Source: an uncultured Lachnospiraceae bacterium
GTDB taxonomy: Bacteria; Bacillota; Clostridia; Lachnospirales; Lachnospiraceae
Length of the DNA stretch: 64,000 nt
NCBI GenBank assembly: GCA_947571775.1
Contig: CANOZK010000004.1
Coordinates: 62,001 to 126,000, forward strand
Direction: 5' to 3'
Part shown: positions 53,503 through 62,320 of the stretch, in pieces
Position numbering within the stretch: the stretch's first letter is position 1
How the letters are laid out: each line of letters starts with the position of its first letter
The notes under the pieces: model-generated
The model's input: the letters and a program-made list of their open reading frames with translations, nothing else
Database searches by the model: none
What the model was told of the DNA's origin: nothing
Made by a program: the position numbers and the translations under genes

Positions 53503-54516
53503 TTAATTATCCAACAATTTGTTTTCTTCGTTCCAGCTATACAATTTGCGCAGTTCTTCGCCTACCTGCTCCAACTGATGCCCGGCCTCAATTCTTCTCT
53601 TAGCCATAAAGCTGGGGCAGCCCACCTTATTCTCCGTCAGCCATTCACGGGCGAACTTGCCTTCCTGAATATCCTTTAATACCTGACGCATGGTATTTTT
53701 GGTCTCTTCGGTGATAATCTTCGGGCCGGTGATGTAATCCCCGTATTCCGCCGTGTTGGAAATAGAATAGCGCATTCCGGCAAAACCGCTCTGGAAAATC
53801 AGATCCACAATCAGTTTCATTTCATGGATGCACTCAAAGTATGCGCTTTCCGGTTCGTATCCGGCTTCCACCAGCACCTCAAAGCCAGCTTTCATCAAAG
53901 CGGTTACGCCGCCGCAGAGTACTGCCTGCTCGCCGAACAAGTCTGTCTCCGTCTCTTCCCGGAAGGTCGTCTGCAAAACGCCTGCCCTTGCGCCGCCGAT
54001 AGCCAGAGCATAAGCCAGTGCCAGGTCATGTGCTTTTCCTGTGTAATCCTGCTGTACCGCAATCAGACATGGAACGCCCTTTCCTTCCTGATACTGGCTT
54101 CTAACGGTGTGTCCGGGGCCTTTCGGTGCAATCATGGTTACGTCCACATTAGCCGGAGGCTTGATCTGTCCGAAATGAATCGCAAAACCATGGGAGAACA
54201 TCAGCATATTGCCCTCTTCCAGATTTGGCTCAATGGACTCTTTGTACAGAGCCGCCTGCTTCTCATCGTTGATCAGAATCATAATGATATCTGCCTTTTT
54301 TGCCGCCTCAGCCGCTGTATACACCTCAAAACCCTGTTCTTCTGCCCGTTTCCAGGATTTGCTTCCCTCGTAAAGGCCGATGATCACGTTGCAGCCGGAC
54401 TCTTTTGCATTCAATGCCTGCGCATGGCCCTGGCTTCCATAACCGATCACCGCGATCGTCTTTCCCTCCATAAGAGAAAGGTTACAATCTTCCTGATAGT
54501 AAATTTTTGCTGCCAT
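53503..54516 (-). CDS. ilvC: Ketol-acid reductoisomerase
   Basis: Rearranges and reduces acetolactate in valine, leucine and isoleucine synthesis. The 337-residue class I enzyme has the NADPH motif [14 protein letters not shown] (about 21-34), the catalytic [13 protein letters not shown] region and the knotted C-terminal domain with [17 protein letters not shown] and [20 protein letters not shown] precedes the ATG. It follows ilvN with 123 bases between. Confidence 0.97.
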   Translation of the reverse strand: MAAKIYYQEDCNLSLMEGKTIAVIGYGSQGHAQALNAKESGCNVIIGLYEGSKSWKRAEEQGFEVYTAAEAAKKADIIMILINDEKQAALYKESIEPNLEEGNMLMFSHGFAIHFGQIKPPANVDVTMIAPKGPGHTVRSQYQEGKGVPCLIAVQQDYTGKAHDLALAYALAIGGARAGVLQTTFREETETDLFGEQAVLCGGVTALMKAGFEVLVEAGYEPESAYFECIHEMKLIVDLIFQSGFAGMRYSISNTAEYGDYITGPKIITEETKNTMRQVLKDIQEGKFAREWLTENKVGCPSFMAKRRIEAGHQLEQVGEELRKLYSWNEENKLLDN

Positions 54517-54639
54517 TTGTACATTACCTCCTGAGTTAGAATGAAAATAATTAAGTTACTGTTTCTATATCAATGAATCCCCGGAAACCGAAGCTTTTTT
54601 CGGACATCGGCAACCGACAAGTCTCATAAATACACGTAT

Positions 54640-55140
54640 TTATGGCAAGAAACGGACATCGTCTGCCCCTCTGGAAAGTCCGGTCAGGCCAGTTCTGGCC
54701 AGCTCCAGTATTTCATATCCTTCCAGCATACTGGTAAATGCTTCCAGTTTGCTTTTCGGGCCTGTCAATTCGATCACCAGTGATTTATGTCCGATATCTA
54801 CGATTTTTGCCCGGAATACATTGGCAATGGATATCAAATTCTGCCTTTCCTCCACTGCTGCCGCCACTTTTACGAGGAGCAGCTCCCGATTTACACTCTG
54901 ATCCGGTTCCAGAACCTTAATATCCCGCACATCCACCAGCTTTGTCAACTGATGGGCAATCTGATCGAGAATCAATTCATCTCCGGTGGCCACCACAGTC
55001 ATCCGGGAAAACCTTGGGTCTGCCGTCATACCTGCGGTGATACTGTCTATGCTATACCCCCGTCTGCTGAAAAGACCTGCAACCCGGCTGAGGACACCTG
55101 CTGTATTATCTACTAAAATGGACAATATTCTCTGCTTCAC
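54640..55140 (-). CDS. ilvN: Acetolactate synthase small subunit
   Basis: The regulatory subunit that gives acetolactate synthase its valine feedback. The 166-residue product has an N-terminal ACT domain (ILVDNTAGVLSRVAGLFSRRGYSIDSI) and the typical C-terminal domain (VIELTGPKSKLEAF, GLSRGADDVRFLP). The start codon is GTG, nine bases behind AAAGGAAG. The catalytic large subunit ilvB is not adjacent, so it must lie elsewhere. It heads ilvN-ilvC-DUF4234-leuC-leuD. Confidence 0.95.
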   Translation of the reverse strand: MKQRILSILVDNTAGVLSRVAGLFSRRGYSIDSITAGMTADPRFSRMTVVATGDELILDQIAHQLTKLVDVRDIKVLEPDQSVNRELLLVKVAAAVEERQNLISIANVFRAKIVDIGHKSLVIELTGPKSKLEAFTSMLEGYEILELARTGLTGLSRGADDVRFLP

Positions 55141-55182
55141 TGGTCATTCTTCCTTTCATCGCTTCGTTTTAAATTCTAAAGT

Positions 55183-55211
55183 ATTTTACCAAGTTCTATT
55201 TTTTTTGTCAA
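55183..55211 (-). promoter_or_regulatory. ilv-leu operon promoter
   Basis: Minus-strand -35 TTGACA (55211-55206), 17-base spacer, -10 TAAAAT (55188-55183). It lies across the stop codon of the upstream histidine phosphatase gene. Confidence 0.8.
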
Positions 55212-55821
55212 TGGAAACACTGTGAATATGCGGTATTTTTGCCATCACATAAAGTTCCTCCCGGTTTTGTTTCCACAAATCCTCCTCCAGCTCCACCACA
55301 TACCCGCATCCGTTTTCCACATGCCACTGATAATAGCTTTTCGGGGAACTGGCATATTCTTCAAGGATACTCATAATATTTCCGCCGTGGGTAACGATCG
55401 TCGCTGATTTGGCCTTTTTGTTCAGACAGAAATACACCGCCCGCTCGAACCCTTTCAGGCTGCGCCAGCGAAAAGTCTCCCGGCTCTCCCCGTTGGGAAA
55501 AGGCAGAATCCCGCCGCTGTCCACCCATTTCTGGTAATCTGGATTGTCCGACAACTCCAGATAATTTTTATTTTCAAAATCCCCGAAATCGCATTCGGCC
55601 AGCTCCTCTATAATATGAAAAGGCTGCTTTGGATAAATCAGCCGGGCGGTCTGTACGCACCGGAGCATAGGGCTGACAAAGATATGCTCTGTCTCTGGAT
55701 AAAAATGCTCTTCCAGAAAACGAATCCCCTGAGGGCACAGCGGTTCATCTGTAACACCGATATATCTTTTCTGCAGATTCCCTTCCGTAAAAGAATGCCG
55801 CAGAAGCACCAGCCTAAGCAT
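55186..55821 (-). CDS. Histidine phosphatase family protein (CobC-like)
   Basis: A 211-residue member of the histidine phosphatase superfamily. The phosphohistidine is in LLRHSFTEGN (RHS instead of the usual RHG), with Arg in SPMLRCVQTA, the Glu in ELAECDFGDFENKN and the second His in IVTHGGNIM. As the last gene of a cobT-cobU-cobS run, it is probably the alpha-ribazole-5'-phosphate phosphatase CobC; a phosphoglycerate mutase-like role cannot be excluded. It overlaps the cobU-like gene by eight bases. Confidence 0.82.
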   Translation of the reverse strand: MLRLVLLRHSFTEGNLQKRYIGVTDEPLCPQGIRFLEEHFYPETEHIFVSPMLRCVQTARLIYPKQPFHIIEELAECDFGDFENKNYLELSDNPDYQKWVDSGGILPFPNGESRETFRWRSLKGFERAVYFCLNKKAKSATIVTHGGNIMSILEEYASSPKSYYQWHVENGCGYVVELEEDLWKQNREELYVMAKIPHIHSVSIDKKNRTW

Positions 55822-56212
55822 CTTTTGTCACCGTATCTTTGATCACCACTGCGTTTCCGCAGACGATTCGATATACGCGCTTTGCCTTTTTTGCCAGCTT
55901 ACAGCAAACCCGACCAACGGCTTCCCGAAAAGCCCGGTCGCGGGCATCCGCCGGAACCACGCCGTAGCCGACTTCATCGGATACGATGATCAAATCTGGA
56001 TTTTTTTCAAAAATAAGTTCCGCCAGGTTCTGCACGTCCGTTCCCTGGTCGATCTGCCTGCCCACAAAGTTGTGAAACCCGTTGACCCCGCCTGCTTGCA
56101 GCAGTTCCTCCAGCGTACAACTCTCGCCGTTCACCCAATCGATCTGGGGAAACTTTTTCTTAGCATACTCCCATTTTCCCTGGTATGCGCCGCCTATCAC
56201 CAACTCCATCAT
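55814..56212 (-). CDS. Short CobU-like protein
   Basis: A 132-residue relative of adenosylcobinamide kinase/guanylyltransferase. It has a P-loop variant GGAYQGKWEYA at the start and the CobU segment IIVSDEVGYGVVPADARDRAFREAVG, but lacks the middle part of full CobU, including the histidine region found in the complete copy at 57097-57621. It sits between cobS and the phosphatase gene. It may be a specialised nucleotide-binding or guanylylation partner, or a shortened duplicate. It begins next to the cobS stop, with one base between. Confidence 0.7.
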   Translation of the reverse strand: MMELVIGGAYQGKWEYAKKKFPQIDWVNGESCTLEELLQAGGVNGFHNFVGRQIDQGTDVQNLAELIFEKNPDLIIVSDEVGYGVVPADARDRAFREAVGRVCCKLAKKAKRVYRIVCGNAVVIKDTVTKDA

Positions 56213-57031
56213 TTACCTCCTTATACATACAGCCACTGTCAGCGCTAACGCCATGCCCAGTTCTACTACCTGCACAAACCATCCGGCCAAATCTCCGGTA
56301 ATGCCGCCGAATTTATCCTTTGCCATAACGCAGTAATAAAGATAAATCAAAAATCCTGTCGCTAAACAAACCGCTCCGGGAACCGGATCGAGAACCAAGA
56401 TCGCCCCGCAGCAAACAATCAGATAACAGACCATGGAAACGGCAACCGTCCTTTTCTGCGCCCCGTCGGAAAAAGCCGCCGCCAAACCGGTATTTTTCGC
56501 CATGGGCCTGGTCACAATGGCCAGACCGCTCAAAGATCGGGAAAACACATAAGTGCAGGCAAGCTGAAACAAGCTTCGCATGTCCGAAAACGCGCCCTCT
56601 TGCCAAATGGCCAGCGCCGTATCCTGAAAGGTAGTGTACACGCCCAACGTTAGAGAGAAATACACACAGCCCATAATCACCGCAAAAGCCCCGGCGCACG
56701 AATCCTTTAAGATTTCCAATCTTCGCTCTGGTTCCTGCCAAGAGCCCAAGGCGTCGGACGTATCCAATAGTCCGTCCAGATGGATGCCCCCGGTCACTGC
56801 TACCGGAATCAGGGCGAGTACCACCGCCCCCACGCCGAAACCGCCCCCGTCCAGATGCAAAAGAGGCAGCAAAGCCATCCATCCCACCGTCAGGGCGCCG
56901 ATGACCAAACCCACCATGGGGAAAAAGCACATCACATAGCGCATATTCTCTTTGTCCCAGGGACTGTTCGGCATAGGAATTTTGGAATACATGGAGAAAG
57001 CGATTTTAAAACTGTTCCACAATGCACCCAC
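56213..57031 (-). CDS. cobS: Adenosylcobinamide-GDP ribazoletransferase
   Basis: A membrane enzyme joining adenosylcobinamide-GDP and alpha-ribazole (phosphate) to form the cobamide. The product has about seven hydrophobic segments and the cytoplasmic active-site motif GGIHLDGLLDTSDALGSW, plus AFSMYSKIPMP at the start. I place the start at the GTG at 57031 (272 residues) because AAAGGAG lies 11 bases upstream; the frame is open with TTG at 57085 and ATG at 57070, without a good site. Confidence 0.9.
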   Translation of the reverse strand: MGALWNSFKIAFSMYSKIPMPNSPWDKENMRYVMCFFPMVGLVIGALTVGWMALLPLLHLDGGGFGVGAVVLALIPVAVTGGIHLDGLLDTSDALGSWQEPERRLEILKDSCAGAFAVIMGCVYFSLTLGVYTTFQDTALAIWQEGAFSDMRSLFQLACTYVFSRSLSGLAIVTRPMAKNTGLAAAFSDGAQKRTVAVSMVCYLIVCCGAILVLDPVPGAVCLATGFLIYLYYCVMAKDKFGGITGDLAGWFVQVVELGMALALTVAVCIRR

Positions 57032-57096
57032 TATACAATTTTCTCCTTTCTTATATGTCCTTTTGGCCATTGCCGCGAGGGTCAAACACCCTGCTA

Positions 57097-57621
57097 TTAC
57101 AGGGTATTTGATTTCAGAGGCAGCGCAATTCCGTAGACCACCTCTGTCGCCGCTTCTGCCATCCGTACCATCCGGCAGTTGATCTCTCCTAGATATTGCT
57201 GATACCGCCGCGTCTCTTCCTCATAAGGCTGGCAATCGGAAAAAATTTCATTGGTTACCACACAGAGCCGTGCTGCCTGCTTTAACAGAGTTTCGATGCC
57301 GCGCATAACCGCCTCCACCGTCCGCTCTCCTGCGCCGTCCTCCTGAAACATTTCGTTTGCCACCAAATTGGACATGCATTCCAAAAGAATATGGGACCCC
57401 GCGGGAACCTGCACTTTGTCAAGCCCCGTATAACACTCCAGCGTCTCAAAGCCCTTGCCTTTTCGCATATTTCGATGCCGCTCAATCCGCCGATGGCTTT
57501 CTTCGTCAAAAGGATACATCGTAGCGATATAAATCCGCTCTGCCGGCCCATATGAGAGAATCAAATCTTCTGCATAAGCAGATTTGCCGCTGCCGCTGCC
57601 TCCTGTAATCACTGTCAGCAT
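57097..57621 (-). CDS. cobU: Adenosylcobinamide kinase/guanylyltransferase
   Basis: Phosphorylates adenosylcobinamide and then adds GMP. The 174-residue product has the P-loop TGGSGSGKSAYAE (about 6-18), the guanylylated His region RIERHRNMRKGKGFETLE, and ECMSNLVANEMF. In the part where typical CobU has NEVGxGIVP it reads NEIFSDCQPYEEETRRYQ, so it is somewhat divergent in the last third, while the short paralogue at 55814-56212 keeps that motif. It lies nine bases behind cobT. Confidence 0.9.
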   Translation of the reverse strand: MLTVITGGSGSGKSAYAEDLILSYGPAERIYIATMYPFDEESHRRIERHRNMRKGKGFETLECYTGLDKVQVPAGSHILLECMSNLVANEMFQEDGAGERTVEAVMRGIETLLKQAARLCVVTNEIFSDCQPYEEETRRYQQYLGEINCRMVRMAEAATEVVYGIALPLKSNTL

Positions 57622-57630
57622 GTTTCCTCC

Positions 57631-58683
57631 CTAATCCAAAGGCTTGTACTCTTCCATATCGTTGTCACAGAATGTACTCATCTTTTCATATACATCCACC
57701 GCCATATCCAGAAGCGGGAACAAAGCCACAGCTCCGGTTCCTTCTCCCAGGCACATATTGCCATGCAGGAAAGCTTCTTTTTCCAGAGCATCCAAAATCA
57801 TATGCGCCGCCGGCTCCTTGGAAACATGGGAAGCGATCATATAATCCTTAGCCTGGGGACAGATCCGCGCTGCAGTCACTGCTGCCGCCCCGGAGATGAA
57901 TCCGTCAATCACCACTGGAATCTCAAGCGCTGCGCCGCCCAAGAAGACGCCGATCAGGCCGCCGATATCAAAACCGCCCACCTTGGCAAGCACATCCACC
58001 GGATCGGCTGGATTGGGCTTATGCTTCTGAATAGCCTGGCGGATGGCCCAAATCTTTTTCTCCAGACCCGCGCTGGACAGACCCGCGCCGCGTCCGGTCA
58101 CTACTTCCACCGGCTGATCCAGCAAAACGGTCATAATCGCGCTGCTGGTGGTGGTATTTCCGATTCCCATCTCCCCGGTGGCTAATAGACCGTAGCCTTT
58201 TTCCTTTAGCTCCTCCACCGTCTGAATCCCCACCTCAATGGATTGTATCGCCTGTTCATAAGTCATGGCCGGCTCTTTTGCCATATTCTTTGTCCCGTAG
58301 GCAACTTTTTTCCTCGGAACGATGGTGTCTGTCACCATTCCGATATCAATCGGAATCAGATCCGCGCCCACCTGCTTACAGAACAGGCTGGACGTCGCCT
58401 GGTTTTTCAGAAAGTTCTCTGCAACCAATGCTGTGATTTCTTGTCCCGACTGCGTTACGCCTTCTTCCACAACACCGTTATCTGCACACATGGAAATCAG
58501 CGCTTTTTTTTCAATATGTATCTCCTGGCTGCGCCCAATCCCGGCGATCTGCACCACCAGGTCTTCCATCAGCCCCAGGCTGTGAAGCGGATGGGCAATG
58601 CTGTCCCAGCGTTTTTTTGCCGCCTCCATGGACGGGCCGTCCAGCGGTTTGATTTTCTCAATGGTTTCTTGAAACGTCAACAT
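57631..58683 (-). CDS. cobT: Nicotinate-nucleotide--dimethylbenzimidazole phosphoribosyltransferase
   Basis: Activates the lower-ligand base to alpha-ribazole 5'-phosphate. The 350-residue product has MCADNGVVEEGVTQSGQE, LATGEMGIGNTTTSSA, GRGAGLSSAG and the catalytic Glu in CLGEGTGAVALFPLLD near residue 316. GGAGG precedes the ATG. It heads the five-gene cob run. No cobalamin riboswitch is visible in the 180 bases upstream, so control is probably different, or the run is constitutive. Confidence 0.96.
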   Translation of the reverse strand: MLTFQETIEKIKPLDGPSMEAAKKRWDSIAHPLHSLGLMEDLVVQIAGIGRSQEIHIEKKALISMCADNGVVEEGVTQSGQEITALVAENFLKNQATSSLFCKQVGADLIPIDIGMVTDTIVPRKKVAYGTKNMAKEPAMTYEQAIQSIEVGIQTVEELKEKGYGLLATGEMGIGNTTTSSAIMTVLLDQPVEVVTGRGAGLSSAGLEKKIWAIRQAIQKHKPNPADPVDVLAKVGGFDIGGLIGVFLGGAALEIPVVIDGFISGAAAVTAARICPQAKDYMIASHVSKEPAAHMILDALEKEAFLHGNMCLGEGTGAVALFPLLDMAVDVYEKMSTFCDNDMEEYKPLD

Positions 58684-58809
58684 TCGTATATGCCTCCTGT
58701 CAATTGATTATCATTCATATTTATATTTTACTACAAAACGCGTCAAATTACTATTGTAAAAACAACATATCTGGAATTTTATGTTATGAATAAGTTTTCC
58801 CGGCTCAAA

Positions 58810-58850
58810 GAGACGCCGCAGAGCGAAATAACCCGTCGCTCTGCGGCGTC
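58810..58850 (-). terminator. Terminator behind the PPOX gene
   Basis: GACGCCGCAGAGCGA and TCGCTCTGCGGCGTC form a 15-pair perfect stem around nine bases, 19 bases behind the stop at 58870; TCTCTTTG follows on the minus strand. Confidence 0.85.
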
Positions 58851-58869
58851 CCCTTGCAATACCGACAAT

Positions 58870-59268
58870 CTAAAATTCTATCACTTCCGGTTTGTCAGTA
58901 AACGAACAGATGGTTGCCGTACCATGGGTAAAATAAAGCACCGTCATCACATTGTCGTCCACCGAGTACATGCTGCTTAAGGCCTTCTTATTGGCTTCCA
59001 TCATCGCAACGCGTGCCTCGCGGCGCGTATCTTCTTTTACCTCACCTGCAATCCGAATCCAGGTGTTGTTGTACATGGCGCTGATTTCAATTTTCGGATT
59101 CGCCATCATCTGTTTGTATACGTCCTTCTGATTTGCAGTCACCAGATAAATCTTCCCCTCAAATCCACAGAGCGCCCCAAAAGGCCGAACGCGCGGCTGG
59201 CCGTTTTCCTCACAGGTGGCAACGTAAAACACTCCCGCAGATTTCAAATATTCCAATACTTTTTCCAT
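58870..59268 (-). CDS. Pyridoxamine 5'-phosphate oxidase-fold protein
   Basis: A 132-residue split-barrel flavoprotein of the PPOX/NimA-like class, presumed to bind FMN. Typical segments are GVFYVATCEENGQPRVRPFG, ITLVTANQKD-like IYLVTANQKDVYKQM, and WIRIAGEVKED. Members include nitroimidazole reductases and general redox proteins; no activity can be assigned here. GAAAGGAG precedes the ATG. It is divergent from the amidohydrolase gene, and the two promoters overlap. Confidence 0.88.
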   Translation of the reverse strand: MEKVLEYLKSAGVFYVATCEENGQPRVRPFGALCGFEGKIYLVTANQKDVYKQMMANPKIEISAMYNNTWIRIAGEVKEDTRREARVAMMEANKKALSSMYSVDDNVMTVLYFTHGTATICSFTDKPEVIEF

Positions 59269-59293
59269 TGAAAAACTCCTTTCAAAAATCCTC

Positions 59294-59322
59294 TTGACGT
59301 TTTCTTTTTATGTAAGTAATAT
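59294..59322 (+). promoter_or_regulatory. Promoter of the amidohydrolase gene
   Basis: -35 TTGACG (59294-59299), 17-base spacer, -10 TAATAT (59317-59322). The -10 overlaps the opposite -10 of the PPOX gene. Confidence 0.7.
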
Positions 59323-59348
59323 TATATAACATAGAGTTTCTTTTGCAA
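59321..59348 (-). promoter_or_regulatory. Promoter of the PPOX gene
   Basis: Minus-strand -35 TTGCAA (59348-59343), 16-base spacer, -10 TATAAT (59326-59321), giving head-to-head overlap with the plus-strand promoter. Confidence 0.7.
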
Positions 59349-59380
59349 GTACCATTTTTAGAAGAGGAAGGTCTGATATT

Positions 59381-60190
59381 ATGATCATTGATATGCATAC
59401 CCATATTTTTCCAGATGAGGTGGCAAAAAAAGCCATCCCCAAACTGTCAAAAACCATTGATCTCCCGCCCAGTATGAACGGCACCGCCGACGGCCTGCTA
59501 GACTCCATGATGCGCGCCGGCGTTGACCTCAGCATCATTTTGCCCACGATCACCAACACCCGGCAGTTTGACTCCATCATCCGTTTTGCCAATTTCATCA
59601 ACGAACGGGAATACCCAAAGGACGGGCCGAAGCTTTTCTCCATCGCCGGGATACATCCAGATATGCCGGATTATAAGGAAAAGCTGACGCAGATTTATCA
59701 AATGGGATTTAAGGGCATCAAAATCCATCCCGATTATCAGGAGGTGTTCTTCGATGATATCCGCTATATGCGGATTCTGGACAAGACCTCCGAGCTGGGC
59801 CTGTTCACCATCACGCATGCCGGATACGATCCTTACTCGCCGGATCGGGTACATTGCAGCGCCTCCCGTATCCGCCGTGTACTGGACGAGGTAGCCCCGA
59901 AAAATCTGATTCTGGCCCATATGGGCAACAACGAACTGTATGACGAATCGGAAGAACTGCTGGTCGGACAGGATGTTTACTTTGACACGGCTTATTCCAT
60001 CTGCCATATGAAAAAAGAACAACTTTTCCGTATGATCAAAAACCACGGCGCACACCGGATCCTTTTCGGATCTGACGCTCCCTGGGGCGCCCAAAAAGAC
60101 GCCGTTTCCATCCTGCGCTCCCTGCCATTGACGCCAGAGGAGCAGGAACAGATTTTCTGGAAAAACGCCGCCGCGCTGCTGAAACTTTAA
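59381..60190 (+). CDS. Amidohydrolase-family metal-dependent hydrolase
   Basis: A 269-residue TIM-barrel enzyme of the amidohydrolase-2 group. Metal-site residues are HTH in MIIDMHTHIF, a His in IKIHPDYQ, ITHAGYDPYSPD, LAHMGNNEL and the final FGSDAPWG. The substrate is unknown; relatives include decarboxylases and lactonases, and the gene neighbours give no clue. GAAGAGGAAGG precedes the ATG. It precedes the Big2/YkuD gene by 34 bases. Confidence 0.85.
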   Translation: MIIDMHTHIFPDEVAKKAIPKLSKTIDLPPSMNGTADGLLDSMMRAGVDLSIILPTITNTRQFDSIIRFANFINEREYPKDGPKLFSIAGIHPDMPDYKEKLTQIYQMGFKGIKIHPDYQEVFFDDIRYMRILDKTSELGLFTITHAGYDPYSPDRVHCSASRIRRVLDEVAPKNLILAHMGNNELYDESEELLVGQDVYFDTAYSICHMKKEQLFRMIKNHGAHRILFGSDAPWGAQKDAVSILRSLPLTPEEQEQIFWKNAAALLKL

Positions 60191-60224
60191 AAACTATCTG
60201 CAATCAGAAAGGAGTTTAACCGTC

Positions 60225-61553
60225 ATGAAAAAACAATGGTTTGCCGTTTGGCTGTTTCTTTTCGGTCTGCTCTTTCTCCCCGCCGCCATCGTTCGGGCAG
60301 AATCGCTTCCGAAACTGAGCAGCACAGAGCTTTCCATCGCTGCGGGAAAAAGCCAGAGACTCACGGTGGAGGACGCGGCGGATAGCAGCATTTTGTGGAG
60401 CAGTTCCGATGAACAGGTCGCAACCGTCACCTCTTCGGGCAAAGTCACCGGAATTCAGGGCGGACAGGCTGTGATCACTGCCCATGTAAACGGCCAGGAT
60501 CTGCAATGTCAGGTTACGGTAAAAAGCATCCAGATGCAGACTTCCACCCTCCTGATGCAGCTCAAAACCTCCAGCACCCTAAAGCTGAATCAGCAGAATA
60601 TTTCCGGCAGCATCACCTGGAAAAGCAGCGACAAAAAGACGGCCACCGTCAGCAGTAAGGGAAAAGTAACCGCTAAGAAAACAGGAACGGTCACCATCAC
60701 GGCCAAAGCAGACGGCTGCACAGCTTCTTGTAAAATCACGGTTGTCAACGCCGTTTTAAGCGCAACACAGCTTTCCCTGATCAAAGGAAAAACCAAGCTT
60801 TTGCAAATCACAGGAACTTCCCAGACAGCCGCCTGGAAAAGCAGTAAGCCCTCCGTTGTCTCCGTCAGCAACAAAGGAAAGCTCACAGCCAAAAAGAAAG
60901 GAACGGCGACGATTACCGCTGTCATTGACTCCTCCATTACGCTGACCTGCCAAGTTACCGTTACCTATCCGGTCTGGAACAAGCTGATGGATCAGTACCA
61001 GAGCGATTCCAGTGTAAAACAGCTCTTATTTGTCAAATACATTAGAGGCAGCAGCGCCAAAGTGCTGTTATATCAGAAATCGGGGACAAAGTGGAAGAAA
61101 TTTCTGACCTGTCCGGGATATGTGGGCAGCAATGGAATCGGAACTGCCAAAGAAGGCGTTGCCATAACCCCCACCGGAACTTACACCCTCACCGGCGGTT
61201 TCGGGATTTTACCAGACCCAGGGGCAAAGATGACCTACCTGCAGGTAAACAGCAATCATTACTGGTGCGGAGACAGAAACTATTATAACCAGTTAATCGA
61301 CATTACCCAAAAGCCCCATACCTGCGCCGGGGAACATCTGATCGACTATGCGCCAAGCTACCATTACGGCATGTTCTTCGACTATAACAAGGAATGCGTT
61401 TATGGAAAAGGATCGGCGTTTTTCCTTCATTGCAGTGGGAATTATACTTATACAGGAGGATGTATCGCCGTCAGCCAGCAGAATATGATAAAAATTTTAC
61501 AGAACACAGAAAAAGGAGCAAAAATTTGCATTTACAAAAAGGATACGCCCTGA
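60225..61553 (+). CDS. Big2-repeat L,D-transpeptidase (YkuD)
   Basis: A 442-residue secreted or wall-attached protein. An N-terminal signal (about 1-25, ending VRAES) is followed by three bacterial Ig-like Big2 repeats (about 30-100, 105-170 and 175-245), each with the KVTAKKxGTxTITA pattern, and a C-terminal YkuD domain with the catalytic HCSGNYTYTGGCIAVS. YkuD enzymes make 3-3 peptidoglycan cross-links or attach proteins to the wall; the Big2 repeats may bind wall material. AAAGGAG precedes the ATG. The terminator overlaps the stop codon. Confidence 0.92.
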   Translation: MKKQWFAVWLFLFGLLFLPAAIVRAESLPKLSSTELSIAAGKSQRLTVEDAADSSILWSSSDEQVATVTSSGKVTGIQGGQAVITAHVNGQDLQCQVTVKSIQMQTSTLLMQLKTSSTLKLNQQNISGSITWKSSDKKTATVSSKGKVTAKKTGTVTITAKADGCTASCKITVVNAVLSATQLSLIKGKTKLLQITGTSQTAAWKSSKPSVVSVSNKGKLTAKKKGTATITAVIDSSITLTCQVTVTYPVWNKLMDQYQSDSSVKQLLFVKYIRGSSAKVLLYQKSGTKWKKFLTCPGYVGSNGIGTAKEGVAITPTGTYTLTGGFGILPDPGAKMTYLQVNSNHYWCGDRNYYNQLIDITQKPHTCAGEHLIDYAPSYHYGMFFDYNKECVYGKGSAFFLHCSGNYTYTGGCIAVSQQNMIKILQNTEKGAKICIYKKDTP

Positions 61554-61577
61554 TCTTCAGGGTATATCCTTTTTTCT
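61538..61577 (+). terminator. Terminator overlapping the YkuD stop
   Basis: AAAGGATA pairs with TATCCTTT and CCCTGA with TCAGGG inside it, followed by a T run to 61576. The stop codon lies in the stem. Confidence 0.9.
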
Positions 61578-61584
61578 GATATCC

Positions 61585-62172
61585 TTACTTTAGAACCTTT
61601 AGCATCAAAACCGCAATCCCAAGAGTGAGCAGAGCTGTCGCTGCTGCCAACAAAAACTTCTGATAAGGACGCTTTCCTTCTTCTTTGGCTTTTGAAATCT
61701 CATCCATTCTTTTTCCTTCTGTAAATGCCACGATTTCTTTGTAGGTCTGAATATCAAATCTTTTTTTCTCTTTCTCGACACGGAATGCAAACCCACACAG
61801 AATGACAATCAACGCCGCCCATATACCAATCCCAATATTTCCCAAATAATGCATCAGAGGAATTGGCGTTAAAATGGCCAACACGAACAAAACCGAAAAA
61901 ATATTGCTCACTTTTTTAAATCGATGCTTGTCCTCTTGCCTAATTTCTTCTTTCATTTCTTCTAGATCCCCTTTCGCCAGCGTATCAATAGAAACATCTA
62001 AAACTTCACTTAGACGAAGCAGACTATTAATATCTGGATAGGTCTTACCCGTTTCCCAATTTGATATGGTCTGCCTGGAAACATATATTTTTTCTGCCAG
62101 CAAATCCTGGGAGAGTTCCAATTCATCCCGATATTTTTTAATCTGTTTACCCAGTTCCACTCTTAATCTCAT
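61585..62172 (-). CDS. XRE-family HTH protein with membrane segments
   Basis: A 195-residue protein with an N-terminal XRE helix-turn-helix (LGKQIKKYRDELELSQDLLA; YVSRQTISNWETGKTYPDI) at about 7-65, a linker, then three hydrophobic segments (about 88-105, 112-130 and 172-192). This layout, a regulator tethered to the membrane, is common in Clostridia and suggests sensing of an envelope or membrane signal. The ATG at 62172 directly abuts AAGGGGG, which is very close, so the GTG at 62160 may be the true start. A dyad lies upstream. Confidence 0.82.
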   Translation of the reverse strand: MRLRVELGKQIKKYRDELELSQDLLAEKIYVSRQTISNWETGKTYPDINSLLRLSEVLDVSIDTLAKGDLEEMKEEIRQEDKHRFKKVSNIFSVLFVLAILTPIPLMHYLGNIGIGIWAALIVILCGFAFRVEKEKKRFDIQTYKEIVAFTEGKRMDEISKAKEEGKRPYQKFLLAAATALLTLGIAVLMLKVLK

Positions 62173-62228
62173 CCCCCTTCTTTTTTTGTCTATTGTGGGC
62201 GAATTTATCCGTTTTGTCTATCCAATAT

Positions 62229-62260
62229 TTTTGACATCCCTGTATTTTCCAGTGTCAAAA
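62229..62260. promoter_or_regulatory. Dyad upstream of the membrane XRE gene
   Basis: TTTTGACA (62229-62236) and TGTCAAAA (62253-62260) are exact inverted copies 16 bases apart, about 60 bases before the start. Together with a nearby TTTGACG it suits an operator for the XRE protein. Confidence 0.5.
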
Positions 62261-62287
62261 GTCTTTGACGCCCTTGATTACTGCATC

Positions 62288-62320
62288 AAAAAATCCCCCT
62301 GCTTCAAAATAGCAGAGGGA
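62288..62320 (-). terminator. Terminator of the orphan transcription unit
   Basis: On the minus strand TCCCTCTGC pairs with GCAGGGGGA (one G-T pair) around nine bases and is followed by six T. No annotated gene ends here. Confidence 0.8.

Noticed and set aside
55141..55211. T-box leader for the ilv-leu operon
   Set aside because: The leader from the mapped promoter is only about 36 bases, too short for a T-box, and leuC's leader lacks the T-box sequence.
58684..58800. Cobalamin riboswitch or Fur box before cobT
   Set aside because: The stretch is short and AT-rich without the B12-box; TGATAATCA alone is too short to call a Fur site.
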